Of a DNA stretch of 64,000 nucleotides, positions 44,947 through 54,613 are shown piece by piece (position 1 is the first letter of the stretch; the number at the start of each line of letters is the position of its first letter). The DNA comes from Flavihumibacter sp. UBA7668 (GTDB lineage: Bacteria; Bacteroidota; Bacteroidia; Chitinophagales; Chitinophagaceae). The notes under the pieces are model-generated. The model worked only from the letters and a program-made list of their open reading frames with translations. It ran no database searches and had not been told where the DNA came from. The position numbers and the translations under genes are program-made. The DNA lies in NCBI RefSeq assembly GCF_002483205.1, contig NZ_DLHM01000005.1, positions 815,804 to 879,803 of the forward strand, given 5' to 3'.

Positions 44947-45675
44947 TTAAAGTTTGATTTTTACAATGGGTGCATAGTTATGCCGGATGGTTCCTACTCC
45001 GGAAACATCTGCCAGCGCCCCTATTCTGAAAAAATACTCTCTGCCGCTTATCAGGAAATTCGCGTGAGCAGTTGCATCAATAGAAAGCTGAACAGTTTCT
45101 TCTTCAATGGTTTTGGAAGGTGTAAAATTTTGGATAGTAGCACCTCCTGCTATATTGAATTTGACAGGTTCTCCTACATACTGATCACTGAACGCATACA
45201 GCCGAACGGTGCGTAGTTTTACACCTGGTTTGCCAGGAAGAATTTTTACGGTGGCAGTTATTTTTTTGGTGGCCTGATCATAGTTGATTTGTACATCCCG
45301 CAACCGCAGATAAGGCACTACCTGGAAATCCCGCTGATTATCACCTTTTCGAATCTCAACACCATTCACATCATAGGGAAAAAAGTTTCCGTTTTGTAAT
45401 TTGAAATTATAGGTGTTGGCGAATACTAAATTGTTGCGGAATTCTCCCGTGTTCATGATTACCCAACGCTGGAGTACGGGGGATTCAAATCCCTGTTCAA
45501 AAGCATCGATGGAAGAACCATTGATCAGATCGGTTTCTACCAGGGAGCCATCAAGGCTGTCTTTGATGCTTCCAAAAAAACGAGCATCGGGTCCTTCCAT
45601 ATTATCCTTTTCACAGGAATACAAGGCCATCAGGGAAAGAGAAAAAATGCCAAGTAGGATGGTTGATAATTTCAT
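44947..45675 (-). CDS. DUF3823 lipoprotein of the glycan locus
   Basis: A 242-residue lipoprotein with signal ending LYSC (about residue 21). The first domain (about 32-125, FFGSIKDSLDGSLVETDLIN, GEFRNNLVFANTYNF, FQVVPYLRL) matches DUF3823, a carboxypeptidase-regulatory-like surface domain known from SusCD operons. A second Ig-like domain follows. Like SusE/SusF proteins it probably sits on the cell surface and binds glycan. It starts 18 bp after the SusD stop. Confidence 0.85.
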   Translation of the reverse strand: MKLSTILLGIFSLSLMALYSCEKDNMEGPDARFFGSIKDSLDGSLVETDLINGSSIDAFEQGFESPVLQRWVIMNTGEFRNNLVFANTYNFKLQNGNFFPYDVNGVEIRKGDNQRDFQVVPYLRLRDVQINYDQATKKITATVKILPGKPGVKLRTVRLYAFSDQYVGEPVKFNIAGGATIQNFTPSKTIEEETVQLSIDATAHANFLISGREYFFRIGALADVSGVGTIRHNYAPIVKIKL

Positions 45676-45692
45676 GTCAAATCATTTTTGAA

Positions 45693-47654
45693 TTAATACT
45701 GGGGATTCTGGATTAAGCGATTGGAGCTGATACCCGGAATACCTTTGTAATAGGACATCATCTGGAAGTTTCTTCCATTGGCCACTTCATCGTAATAGTT
45801 ATTTGCCCGAACAAAGATGTATTGCGGGGTAGCACCGCGTAAATCCAGTATGGGTACCAATGCTTTTCTTCTGGCAGACTGAAATTCATCATGAAAATCA
45901 CGACGCCGAACCAGATCCCAATACCTGCTGCCTTCAAAAGCCAGTTCCACCCTGCGTTCTTTCAGAATATTCTCAATGGTAGCAGGTATGTTATCTGTAT
46001 GTCCGGCACGTTTACGAAGTGCATTCAGATAAGTAGCTGCCAATGCAGGATCACCCTTTCCGCTTTCAATTACGGCTTCTGCATAATTCAGCATGATTTC
46101 AGCTATTCGCATATCAATGTAATCAGTGGTAGAGCTGAAATAAGTACCTGCCACATTTTTACCTTCCTGCAGGAACTTCTTTAAAAGAAAACCGGAATTG
46201 GAAAAATTCTGATTGCTGGAGCTGCCCAGGTTCAGAAATCCTGAATAACCACTGGGAGCCGCAGCACCATAGGAATAATAGGTTTTGCCATCCTGACCGG
46301 TTGCGGAACCATCTGCATAAATAATGGTGGAACCATCCGGTGCAATCAGTCCGCCCTGCATAATGATCTGCACCCCTTTCCAGGAAGAACCGGGTGTAAT
46401 GATACTGGCCTGCAGGCGGGCATCCTTGTTGGCAAAAATATCGGTCAGGTTAGTGTACTTTTTATAAGGAATGGAAAGATTCAGTTGGCGTGGATTGGAA
46501 ACAAATTCTGTTTCATTGCCGTCTTCTCTTGTAACTAATGGAGCAGCTTTTCCCTGGCCATCATCTGAATAATCTTCAAACAGATCCACCAGATCCAGGG
46601 TAGGGCTCCAGCGGCCATAGAATAATCCGCCCGGATTGGTTTGTGATGGATTGAAAAATACATCTGTGCTGTGGCCCTGGAGCAGGGTGGTAGTGCCATC
46701 AATATATCCTTTTTTGAAAAGGACTTCCACCTCTGCCAGGTTGGGACTTTGGAAAATATCCTGGAAGTTTTTAGCAGCTTCTGCACGATTGGAAGGGCTG
46801 GGTTTATACAGCGCTTTACCGGATGTCTGAATCACCTGCAAAGAAGCATCTATACATTGCTGATAGAAAAAGTCGGCATCTGCCATGGTCATACCACCTG
46901 TCAGTTTTTCATCAACGGCCTGTCCGGTTAAAGGAGCTTTATTCCAGAATTTGGCAATGGAAGCTGCGTGTAAGGCAACCCTTGATTTTAATCCCAGTGC
47001 TGCCCATTTGGTTGCTCTGTAATTACCTTCCACTGCAGTATAAGCCCCTGGTAAATTGGCAATTGCCTTATCCAATTCGGAAAGGATATACATCCAGGTA
47101 TCCTTTTCTGTACTTCTGGGAACGTACAGATTTTCGTTATCCGATCCTGAAATATATTCCTGAACGCCTTCAATAAGAGGTACGCCGCCATACCGTTTGG
47201 CCATTCCGAAATAATAGTAGGCACGTATGAAATGTGCTTCGCTTTCAAGTGCTGCTCTTTGTGTGGCTGGCATTTCCACATCCGGCAATTGTTCCAGTAA
47301 TTGATTTACCTGCCTGATAGAAGCATAGGCCCAGAAATTATCATTAACCGGGCCAACACCGGAACCTGCCGAAAGCGTACTTTCATCTGTATAAAAACTG
47401 GTTGCGAAGCCAGGTTCAATGTAGCCGGATCCTGCGGTACGATGGTAATTAAATCCGACTCCCGGATTATATACGAAATCTTCAACCGGCATTTGTATAT
47501 AAAGATTTGCCAGTAACACTTTTATACCACTGATATCGGTTAATAGTCGGGATGCAGGAACTCTGTCAAGTGGTTCCACATCCAGGAACTTTTTGCACCC
47601 TTGAGAAAGGGTAGCTGCAACAATTGCTGCTATAATTATTGATTTCTTGTTCAT
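45693..47654 (-). CDS. SusD/RagB-family surface lipoprotein
   Basis: A 653-residue SusD homologue with lipobox SQGC (about residue 20). The N-terminal TPR-like helices include FLDVEPLDRVPASRLL and AHFIRAYYYFGMAKRYGGVPL. The C-terminal signature segment includes RIAEIMLNYAEAVIESG and ILKERRVELAFEGSRYWDLVRR. It caps the SusC channel encoded 12 bp upstream and delivers glycan fragments. It is longer than the typical 500-550 residues, with insertions around 330-480. Confidence 0.95.
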   Translation of the reverse strand: MNKKSIIIAAIVAATLSQGCKKFLDVEPLDRVPASRLLTDISGIKVLLANLYIQMPVEDFVYNPGVGFNYHRTAGSGYIEPGFATSFYTDESTLSAGSGVGPVNDNFWAYASIRQVNQLLEQLPDVEMPATQRAALESEAHFIRAYYYFGMAKRYGGVPLIEGVQEYISGSDNENLYVPRSTEKDTWMYILSELDKAIANLPGAYTAVEGNYRATKWAALGLKSRVALHAASIAKFWNKAPLTGQAVDEKLTGGMTMADADFFYQQCIDASLQVIQTSGKALYKPSPSNRAEAAKNFQDIFQSPNLAEVEVLFKKGYIDGTTTLLQGHSTDVFFNPSQTNPGGLFYGRWSPTLDLVDLFEDYSDDGQGKAAPLVTREDGNETEFVSNPRQLNLSIPYKKYTNLTDIFANKDARLQASIITPGSSWKGVQIIMQGGLIAPDGSTIIYADGSATGQDGKTYYSYGAAAPSGYSGFLNLGSSSNQNFSNSGFLLKKFLQEGKNVAGTYFSSTTDYIDMRIAEIMLNYAEAVIESGKGDPALAATYLNALRKRAGHTDNIPATIENILKERRVELAFEGSRYWDLVRRRDFHDEFQSARRKALVPILDLRGATPQYIFVRANNYYDEVANGRNFQMMSYYKGIPGISSNRLIQNPQY

Positions 47655-47665
47655 TTGGGGTTCGT

Positions 47666-50600
47666 TTAAAAATTAACATTGAAACCAAAATTGAAAGAGC
47701 GCATTAAAGGATAGGTCAGGTCGGCTGTATAGGCTCCTTCCTCTCTTTCTGGATCCAGTCCTTTTGCCAGTTTGTTTGTAAAAGTCAAGAGGTTGAATCC
47801 GTTGAGATATACCCTCAGGTTTTCAATTTTTGCTCTCCGGATAAGCTTGGCCGGTAGGGAGTATCCTATTTCCATACTTTTCAGACGGAGATAATTTCCT
47901 TTAAGTCTCCAGCGATCTGTTGTTAAAGCATCTGTTGTGCCAACAAAATTGGAACGAAGGGCAGGGAACTCACCGGATACCCATTTAGAATTAGGATCAT
48001 AAGGGTCCATAGAAGGATCTTCCAATCTCCAACGATCCATGTATTTTTCCCAAAGATTGGGATATCTTCCATATCCCCAGACATCGTTAGGTGATGCATA
48101 AATGGTAAAAAGAGCCGCTCCCTGAAAAAGAATATTCAAATCAAAATTTTTGTATCCCAGGTTGAGATTCATTCCGTATTGGAGGGGAGGATTCCCTGCA
48201 TAACCCTGGTATTGCCCAGACCAGAAACTGGGAAGCTGGTCATTTCCATCTATAATACCGTTTCCATCAACATCCTGAATCCGGTAACTCCCCGGCAGCA
48301 TTAGTGAATTGCCACTGGTTCCACCAAGTAAGGGAGCTGTCTGGTATTGTGTGATATTGGTATAACGCCCGTCATAGACATATCCCCACTCTCTGCCCAT
48401 ATAACGATCACTTCCCCAGGGGTCTTTCCACTTTTGCATGGAACTTTGGTAAGGAGCACGTTCTGTATGTACCAGGTATTTTCTGGCGTAGGTTCCATTT
48501 ACACTCAGATCATATCGGAAGGAGCCAAGTTTCCCTTTGGTGGAAAGCAATAGTTCAATTCCTTTCACCAGATCGGAGTTGATATTTTCCTGCGGGAAAG
48601 ATGCGCCAAAGGTATTGGGAACCGATTGAATACGATTGGCCAGGAGTCCATCGCGGTTTTTCTGAAACACATCCAGGATCAAACCCAGCTTACCATTCCA
48701 TAGACTCAGATCAATTCCTATATTGGCAGTTTTGGTTTGAATCCAGGTCAGGTTATTGTTTACCACACCAGGAGGATACATTCCAAGGGTGAGTACGTTT
48801 TCATTAAATACATATCCTCTGTCGATACCCCCGAAACGATAGCCGGGATAGTACTCAAAGGCATTGCCGGCATCTGCACCCATTAAACCATAAGAAGCGC
48901 GCAGCTTAAGCTGTGATATAAAGGGCAGGCTGTTTTTTATAAAATTTTCCTCTGATACTCTCCAGCCAATGGAAGCAGAAGGGAAAAAGGCCCATCTTTT
49001 CTCCGGTGCATAGCGATAAGAGCCATCTCGCCGGAAAGCCATTTCCAGGAGGTATTTGCTGTCATAGTCATAGTTGAAACGACCCAGGTAGGACATATAA
49101 CGTTCAATGATCCGGTCGCCTCCATTCTGCATATTCGTAACACTTCCCTGGTTAAGAATATCATGCGTGTATACATCATCATACTGGCGCTGGGCGCTCA
49201 TGACATCGGTTCTGAAACCACGCATTTCATATACAACGGTGGCACCAACATTGTGCACCTCTGCGAAGCTCTTTTTATAATTGGCAATACCCTGGAAGGT
49301 TTTACGACTGAATTGTGTGATTGAATTGGAATAACGGTTAACCCCTCTGTTGGTAGGAACATCTGTAACAAAATCGTATTGCAGATAGGCTCTGGAAAGG
49401 TTGGACCAGTTATAGATATTGCCATCATAGGAGGCAAGAAACCCAACCTGCAGGCCATCCAGGAAAGGAACATCGTACTTCAGTTCAACATTGGTCTGGT
49501 ATTGTGTATTGTTCCATTTTTCATAACCGGAAATCTCCTCATTTGCCAGAGCGTACGGGTTGGTGAATTCTGGTGGAATCCGGGTGATATGATTGGTTCC
49601 GGGAACAAAAGGGGAATAGGCGCGGTCTGCAATAATCAGTGGCTTGAAAAACCAGAAATAGGATCCCTGCGGGCTACGGTTGTTGTCCACTTTTCCGGCA
49701 AACATTACAGTTGCTTTCAATCGATCCGTCAAATTGAACGTGAGGTTATTTCTGAAATTATATTTTTTGTATTTCTGAATATCGCTGGTGAGTATACCAT
49801 TATCGGCCAGATAACCGAGACTGGTGTAATACGTAATTTTATCACTTCCTCCGGACACGGAAATATTATGTTGTTGCTGGGAAGTGAAATCGCGCAGTGT
49901 GTTGCCAAACCAGTCATAATCCTGGAAGCCGGGATCTGTTCCCGCCTGCCATTTATTGAGTTCCTCTTCTGTAAAAGCCGGGCCCAGTTTGGTGTTCTTA
50001 TTCATTTCGTTTTTCATTACCCGATAGGTATAAGCGTCTACATTTTGAAGCATACTGGTAGGTTGTTTGAAACCATAGTAACCGGTATAAGTAAATTTTG
50101 CCTTGCCTTTGGCTCCTTTTTTCGTAGTTACAATGATTACACCATTATCTGCATTCATACCGTAGATGGCAGCTGCAGCATCTTTTAATACAGAGATGCT
50201 TTCTATATCTTCCGGATTCAACCGCTCGAAATCAGACATGCCATCTCTGGGAACACCATCAATTACCAGGAGAGGAGCCCCGAAACCGCGGATGCTGACC
50301 AGCGAGTTGAAGGTGCCTGGTTCACCTGTTTGTTGACGAATATGTACACCAGGTATTTTGCCCTGTATATTACTGACTACACTCGGACTTTTTGTAGTAA
50401 CAATATCCCTGTTTTTAATGGTAGCAACGGAGCCGGAAAGCGTTTCTTTTTTTTGAGTGCCGTATCCAACCACCACTACCTGATCCATTTCTTTGTTTTC
50501 ATTTACCAGCGTAATTAAAATGGTCTGCTGGTTTCCTACTTTAACTTCCTGTTCTTTATAGCCAAGTGCAGAAACAACAAGTGTTACTTCATTGTCCGGA

Positions 50601-51145
50601 ATTTCCAGGGTGAATACTCCTTTTTCATTTGAGGAAGTACCGATGGTGCTTCCTTTCACTAAAATGGAGACCCCGGCAACAGGCTGATTGGATTCATCTC
50701 TGACAATACCGGATAAGAGGCGTTCTACCGGTGCAGCTGTCGGATTTCCAAAAGCTACCCGATGAACCGGTGTATCATTCTCTTTGCGGTCGTACAGAAT
50801 GATTTTTTGATTCAGTACTTTATAGCCGATATTGAGCGGATAAAATACATCTTCCAGAAAGTTCTCCAGGCTCTTATCATTCACGGCAAAACTGATTTTA
50901 CGTTCTGCATGAATGGTGTAGGAGCTGTAAACAAATCGAACGGTGGTTCGTTGTTCCAGCAGTTGAATCACTTTTCTGATTTCCTCATCTTTAACAGTCA
51001 GGCTGACCCTTCGGTGGAGTGGATCAGGGCCGGCATCCGCCTGTCCCAGCAGACACTGGTGAAGCAGAATAAATAGTACCAGCATGGCAGGAAATAATCC
51101 TTTACTGCGTTTGTAAAGCATAGCAATCGCTTGGTTTAATTTCAT
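47666..51145 (-). CDS. SusC/RagA-family TonB-linked receptor with N-terminal STN signalling domain
   Basis: A 1159-residue outer-membrane transporter. After the export signal (about 10-38) comes an STN/secretin-type domain (about 45-120, VSLTVKDEEIRKVIQLLEQ) that contacts FecR, then a carboxypeptidase-regulatory-like domain (about 140-225), the plug with VVVGYGTQKKETLSGSV and APLLVIDGVPRDG, and a beta-barrel ending FNFGFNVNF. The STN domain and the upstream FecR and ECF sigma genes make a transmembrane signalling cascade: ligand uptake should release the sigma factor to transcribe this locus. A strong hairpin lies in the leader at 51206-51232. Confidence 0.96.
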   Translation of the reverse strand: MKLNQAIAMLYKRSKGLFPAMLVLFILLHQCLLGQADAGPDPLHRRVSLTVKDEEIRKVIQLLEQRTTVRFVYSSYTIHAERKISFAVNDKSLENFLEDVFYPLNIGYKVLNQKIILYDRKENDTPVHRVAFGNPTAAPVERLLSGIVRDESNQPVAGVSILVKGSTIGTSSNEKGVFTLEIPDNEVTLVVSALGYKEQEVKVGNQQTILITLVNENKEMDQVVVVGYGTQKKETLSGSVATIKNRDIVTTKSPSVVSNIQGKIPGVHIRQQTGEPGTFNSLVSIRGFGAPLLVIDGVPRDGMSDFERLNPEDIESISVLKDAAAAIYGMNADNGVIIVTTKKGAKGKAKFTYTGYYGFKQPTSMLQNVDAYTYRVMKNEMNKNTKLGPAFTEEELNKWQAGTDPGFQDYDWFGNTLRDFTSQQQHNISVSGGSDKITYYTSLGYLADNGILTSDIQKYKKYNFRNNLTFNLTDRLKATVMFAGKVDNNRSPQGSYFWFFKPLIIADRAYSPFVPGTNHITRIPPEFTNPYALANEEISGYEKWNNTQYQTNVELKYDVPFLDGLQVGFLASYDGNIYNWSNLSRAYLQYDFVTDVPTNRGVNRYSNSITQFSRKTFQGIANYKKSFAEVHNVGATVVYEMRGFRTDVMSAQRQYDDVYTHDILNQGSVTNMQNGGDRIIERYMSYLGRFNYDYDSKYLLEMAFRRDGSYRYAPEKRWAFFPSASIGWRVSEENFIKNSLPFISQLKLRASYGLMGADAGNAFEYYPGYRFGGIDRGYVFNENVLTLGMYPPGVVNNNLTWIQTKTANIGIDLSLWNGKLGLILDVFQKNRDGLLANRIQSVPNTFGASFPQENINSDLVKGIELLLSTKGKLGSFRYDLSVNGTYARKYLVHTERAPYQSSMQKWKDPWGSDRYMGREWGYVYDGRYTNITQYQTAPLLGGTSGNSLMLPGSYRIQDVDGNGIIDGNDQLPSFWSGQYQGYAGNPPLQYGMNLNLGYKNFDLNILFQGAALFTIYASPNDVWGYGRYPNLWEKYMDRWRLEDPSMDPYDPNSKWVSGEFPALRSNFVGTTDALTTDRWRLKGNYLRLKSMEIGYSLPAKLIRRAKIENLRVYLNGFNLLTFTNKLAKGLDPEREEGAYTADLTYPLMRSFNFGFNVNF

Positions 51146-51205
51146 ACTTTCGTATTGTTTGTATTAAAAACTAGTTAAGCAAACCCTCCTTAAAATGGTT
51201 GTAAG

Positions 51206-51240
51206 GATGTCCATATTCGCAGTATGGACATCTTTTTTTT
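51206..51240 (+). terminator. Terminator-like hairpin in the susC leader, T-run on the plus strand
   Basis: Perfect 10-bp stem GATGTCCATA/TATGGACATC with loop TTCGCAG, followed on the plus strand by eight T. The genes on both sides (fecR, susC) are on the minus strand, so as an intrinsic terminator it points the wrong way. It could stop antisense transcription or be a regulatory stem in the susC 5' leader. Confidence 0.6.
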
Positions 51241-51294
51241 TACTAATCAGATAATCATTTGGTAAAAATTTTGGTTATTAAAATGGGGTGGATA

Positions 51295-52314
51295 TTATCG
51301 GCGGCAGCCTTTTCCTTTTAAAAGAATTTTTAATCCTTGTTTTTCATAGGTGATTCCCACGGCTGTGCAGATGAGCTCCAGGCTATTGAATAATTCCTTT
51401 TCATCGAGTTGGCCGGTAAATGGACAGGATTTCAGGTTTTCGTCTTCCATTTCCACACTAATATGATAAACTGATTCCAGTTCTTTAATTACGTTCTCCA
51501 GAGGAGTGTCCATATAGGTAAAACTGATGCGGTTGTTCGTCTTTATACTTGCAACAGGCAGGGGTTTATCTGCGATCTCTGTTATGAAATGTTGTTCCCT
51601 GAGAAAATAGCGCACTTTCTGATTGGGTTCCAGAATAACTCCATTGGCTTTGGTACTGATGGATTGGGTAGATTTTGAAATAGCCGGTGTTTGGAATACC
51701 GAAACTTTACCGGTACGAACTGTGACTTCTACCGAACCCTGATTCTGCATTTCCCTTACTTCGAAACTGGTGCCCAGGACCTGCGTAGTTAACTCTCCGG
51801 CATACACAAAAAAGGGTCGGGAGCTTTGACGGGCTATTTCGAAAAATGCAGTACCGGTAAGGTATACTTCTCTTTTGTCGGCCTTGAATTTAGTTGGATA
51901 ACGCAGGCTGGCACCCGGTTGTAAAAGAACGCTTGAATTATCTTCGAGGAGAATGGTATCAATGCCCCTGGTTCTATTTTCTACCTGAACATAACCGTTA
52001 GTAAGCTGTCGGGTGGCGTCAGCTGCAGTTTCGGTTCTCTGATACAGCCAGAAAATACCTGCTGCTAAAACAAGCATAGCAGCTGCTGCGAATTTCCACC
52101 AGTTATTTTTGTGTACGGCAGGTGCCGGTAATGTCTTTTCCTCTATTTTATTCCAGATAGCCTGTTCCAAAGCAGGAACCTGGTCGGGTGCAGGTTTCCA
52201 GCGATTATCTTTACCAATCAGACTATACCAGTGTTCAACCAGTAATCTTTCTTCTTCTGCGCAGGTACCATCCAGGTAAGTCTTTAGTAATTGGTGAAAT
52301 TGATCTCTTTCCAT
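51295..52314 (-). CDS. FecR-family anti-sigma factor / sigma regulator
   Basis: A 339-residue single-pass membrane protein. The cytoplasmic N-terminus (about 1-70) binds the ECF sigma factor, a TM helix follows at about 73-91 (FAAAAMLVLAAGIFWLY), then the periplasmic FecR domain (about 110-210, with TGTAFFEIARQSSRPFFVYA and TQVLGTSFEVRE), and a C-terminal DUF4974/STN-like domain (about 255-335, ISFTYMDTPLENVIKELE). It relays the signal from the SusC STN domain. It follows the sigma gene by 61 bp and precedes susC by 149 bp. Confidence 0.94.
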   Translation of the reverse strand: MERDQFHQLLKTYLDGTCAEEERLLVEHWYSLIGKDNRWKPAPDQVPALEQAIWNKIEEKTLPAPAVHKNNWWKFAAAAMLVLAAGIFWLYQRTETAADATRQLTNGYVQVENRTRGIDTILLEDNSSVLLQPGASLRYPTKFKADKREVYLTGTAFFEIARQSSRPFFVYAGELTTQVLGTSFEVREMQNQGSVEVTVRTGKVSVFQTPAISKSTQSISTKANGVILEPNQKVRYFLREQHFITEIADKPLPVASIKTNNRISFTYMDTPLENVIKELESVYHISVEMEDENLKSCPFTGQLDEKELFNSLELICTAVGITYEKQGLKILLKGKGCRR

Positions 52315-52375
52315 ATATGCGTATTATACTAATGACGCACCAGAAAAGAAAACCCCTAAAGGGTGTGCAGCTTTT

Positions 52376-52954
52376 TTAAAGAAAATCCGCGAAAAGGCCT
52401 AAGAGTACCACATCACTGAGGTGTGTTCGGAGAAGGCGAAGGGATTGCGTAATATGATATTCAACAGCTTTTTCAGAAAGATTGAGTTCCCGGGCTATTT
52501 CCCGAACGGTTTTTTGTTCAAAGCGACTTTTTCGAAAAACCTCCTGTGTTTTGGAGGGCAGGAGTTTCAATACTTCTTCGATACTCCACAGTAATTCTTT
52601 CCAGAGCAGGGTACGGTCAGCATCAGCAACAGAAAGCACTGCCGATTGGCGAATGGTTTTAGCGTATTCCTCTTTTACGAGGAGGGAACGAATAAAGCTG
52701 ATGATAGCATTACGGGTACAACGATTCAGGTAGGCGGGCAGATTGTCAATTTGCTGGATTTTTCGGTTATTCCAAAGGGCAATAAAAATATTCTGTGTGA
52801 TTTCCCGGGCGGTATCGTCTGATCTGGTTTTCTGAAATGCAGTAGTATAGACCTCCTGCCAGAAACGTTGATAAAGCTGTTTGAAGGCCAGGCCATCATC
52901 TCTTTTGATTAAAGAGAGCAACTCGTTGTCTGGCAGGTTCGTGTACTGTAGCAT
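52376..52954 (-). CDS. ECF sigma factor (FecI-like) of the glycan locus
   Basis: A 192-residue sigma factor. Region 2 (about 25-95) contains AREITQNIFIALWNNRK and YLNRCTRNAIISFIRS; region 4 (about 125-180) contains the HTH LPSKTQEVFRKSRFEQKTVREI and LSEKAVEYHITQSLRLLR, the form usual in Bacteroidota FecR-linked sigma factors. It is the first gene of the 52954-40026 locus and should drive the downstream susC promoter once released by FecR. Confidence 0.94.
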   Translation of the reverse strand: MLQYTNLPDNELLSLIKRDDGLAFKQLYQRFWQEVYTTAFQKTRSDDTAREITQNIFIALWNNRKIQQIDNLPAYLNRCTRNAIISFIRSLLVKEEYAKTIRQSAVLSVADADRTLLWKELLWSIEEVLKLLPSKTQEVFRKSRFEQKTVREIARELNLSEKAVEYHITQSLRLLRTHLSDVVLLGLFADFL

Positions 52955-53094
52955 TCGGGAGGAAAATAATAAATAGTTGATAAATTATTTAAAATAATTA
53001 AGACCTGGTGTTGTTTTGTTAAACAAATACCATTATCTCTATATTTGATCCGTTGAAATTTCCTGTGCATACTATATTTTAGGCTGAGGGAAGT

Positions 53095-53859
53095 TCATTT
53101 CGTTGATTTCATCTCCACAGGCGCTCCGGTAATTAGTGAGCCTATCCAGTTGAAGAGATTCATGACCAGTAACGGAGAGGGTCTTAGTCCCGGTATGGAT
53201 AAGAGTTTGCTGATGGTGGATTGGTAGAGCGGCAGGGTTTCCATCACAATTGGCAGGTTCTCCTGCCAGGAGATTTCCAGGGCTGTTTCGCGGGTATTGT
53301 GGATGCGCAAATCTGCCCATTCGGTTAACCGCGCACCACCTCTTTTGATCAGCTCCTCCACCTTCCCCTCTATTTCAAAATAGCAATCGGCCGAGGCGGA
53401 TTGTACTATCAGCGCCCTTTTGGCAACGGTTAGGCTGGTTACCAGAAATCCTTCCTTCCACCAGTGTTCGTTTTTCAGGTGTTTCAATTCCTTCAGACGT
53501 TCCAAACTATTATTCAGTCGGAAGATGGAACATTCAATTGCCAGCAGCAGTACCGTACCTGGTACCGGCATCCGTATGGCCATCCTGTTTTCGGAGAGTG
53601 ATTCCCAATAGAGGGTCGCATTCGCAAAACGGAAATTGGGTGTATCTGCTTCTTCGGTAACCAAATCGGGAACGGCCTGTACAGCGGGCATAATTTGAAA
53701 CGCACCAAATGGCAGAGGTTCCGGTTTCCAGGTGCTGCGGGTTATTTGCGGGAAGCGGATTACCTGTCCGGGTTGTACCACTGCACAGCCGGGCAGCAGG
53801 GCGGTTTGATTAAATACATTTCCAATTTCGGTGAGGTACTGTTGTTCAAAATTTAGCAT
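53095..53859 (-). CDS. Hypothetical protein in the LytTR-associated small-gene cluster
   Basis: A 254-residue protein I do not recognise. I chose ATG 53859 (MLNFEQQYLTEIGNVFN) over 53919, because the upstream 20 codons overlap the spacer right after the DUF5675 gene and look unlike coding sequence. No signal peptide or TM helix is clear; mixed alpha/beta, with a more hydrophobic C-terminus (LLVMNLFNWIGSLITG). It is the last gene of a co-oriented block that starts at 56310. Confidence 0.7.
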   Translation of the reverse strand: MLNFEQQYLTEIGNVFNQTALLPGCAVVQPGQVIRFPQITRSTWKPEPLPFGAFQIMPAVQAVPDLVTEEADTPNFRFANATLYWESLSENRMAIRMPVPGTVLLLAIECSIFRLNNSLERLKELKHLKNEHWWKEGFLVTSLTVAKRALIVQSASADCYFEIEGKVEELIKRGGARLTEWADLRIHNTRETALEISWQENLPIVMETLPLYQSTISKLLSIPGLRPSPLLVMNLFNWIGSLITGAPVEMKSTK

Positions 53860-53919
53860 AGTTGTTGTTTTTAAAATGAGCCCGGCCAGGAATAGCCGGG
53901 CGTGAAAAATTAAATCCAA

Positions 53920-54324
53920 TCAATCTTTATGGCATTCTACGCGTAACCAGAGGCGCTCTCCCCGGTTAATACAATTTGTTGCCAGTTCCATCAACTGAGC
54001 AAAAGCGGCTGCGCTGTTAATGCCCTTTCCGGGACCGGTGAGTTCACGCACCACACCAATACATCCCTTCAATTCTTTCAAAGCATTATTAGCTTTGTGA
54101 ATCAGGATCAGTGTACGGTTGGGAACCCCTTTCAGTAACAGGTGCAGCTGATGGCGTTTGCTGTATCGCAATTGCAGTTGATAGCGGTCTTCTGGTATGC
54201 AGGAGATCCATCGTTTATTCTCCTGCCAGGGCAATTCAATGGTATAACAGATCAGTTCATCTTCACAACTGAGTATACCATTGGTACCCGAGGCCCGATA
54301 ACTGCGTTGAAGTAACCATTCCAT
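53920..54324 (-). CDS. DUF5675 family protein
   Basis: A 134-residue protein with the DUF5675 pattern: LLQRSYRASGTNGILS, then CYTIELPWQENKRWISCIPE, RYQLQLRYSKRHQLHLLLKG, TLILIHKAN and GCIGV. The conserved Cys, His and Gly residues (IHKAN...GCIGV) recall L,D-transpeptidase-like folds, but catalysis is unproven. DUF5675 genes occur in phages and in bacterial small-gene clusters. It begins 4 bp after the two-TM protein gene. Confidence 0.82.
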   Translation of the reverse strand: MEWLLQRSYRASGTNGILSCEDELICYTIELPWQENKRWISCIPEDRYQLQLRYSKRHQLHLLLKGVPNRTLILIHKANNALKELKGCIGVVRELTGPGKGINSAAAFAQLMELATNCINRGERLWLRVECHKD

Positions 54325-54328
54325 AGCC

Positions 54329-54556
54329 TTAGCTTTTTACGGTGATCTGACTAACGGCACCAATGGCTGCAGCAGCTACTCCCAGATAACCTGCAATCGT
54401 CATCACCAGCGGTGGCAGAACAATTGGAGAGGTAACTACTGTTGCACTTACGGCCGCCAGTGCCAGTGCAATATTGCGGAGCTTTACAAAGAACGGAGGC
54501 GTTTCTGCCTGGGCTCTTTCCATCAGGCTCATTTGATCGATTTCATGCTGTTTCAT
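54329..54556 (-). CDS. Small two-TM protein (holin-like)
   Basis: A 75-residue protein: a polar N-terminus (MKQHEIDQMSLMERAQAETP) followed by two adjacent hydrophobic segments (about 26-47 and 50-70). Size and topology resemble phage holins, and the neighbouring DUF5675 protein fits a lysis-like pairing. That function is an inference; small membrane proteins of this shape have many roles. Confidence 0.7.
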   Translation of the reverse strand: MKQHEIDQMSLMERAQAETPPFFVKLRNIALALAAVSATVVTSPIVLPPLVMTIAGYLGVAAAAIGAVSQITVKS

Positions 54557-54613
54557 AGTTTGAATTTTTTGTTGTTACTAAAAATGGTTTTCATAGTTGG
54601 AAAAAAAACGGGA

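Noticed and set aside
49379..50188. A 269-codon plus-strand open frame
   Set aside because: It lies entirely opposite a well-conserved SusC coding region; its translation has no recognisable domain and it is a shadow of the biased codons of the real gene.
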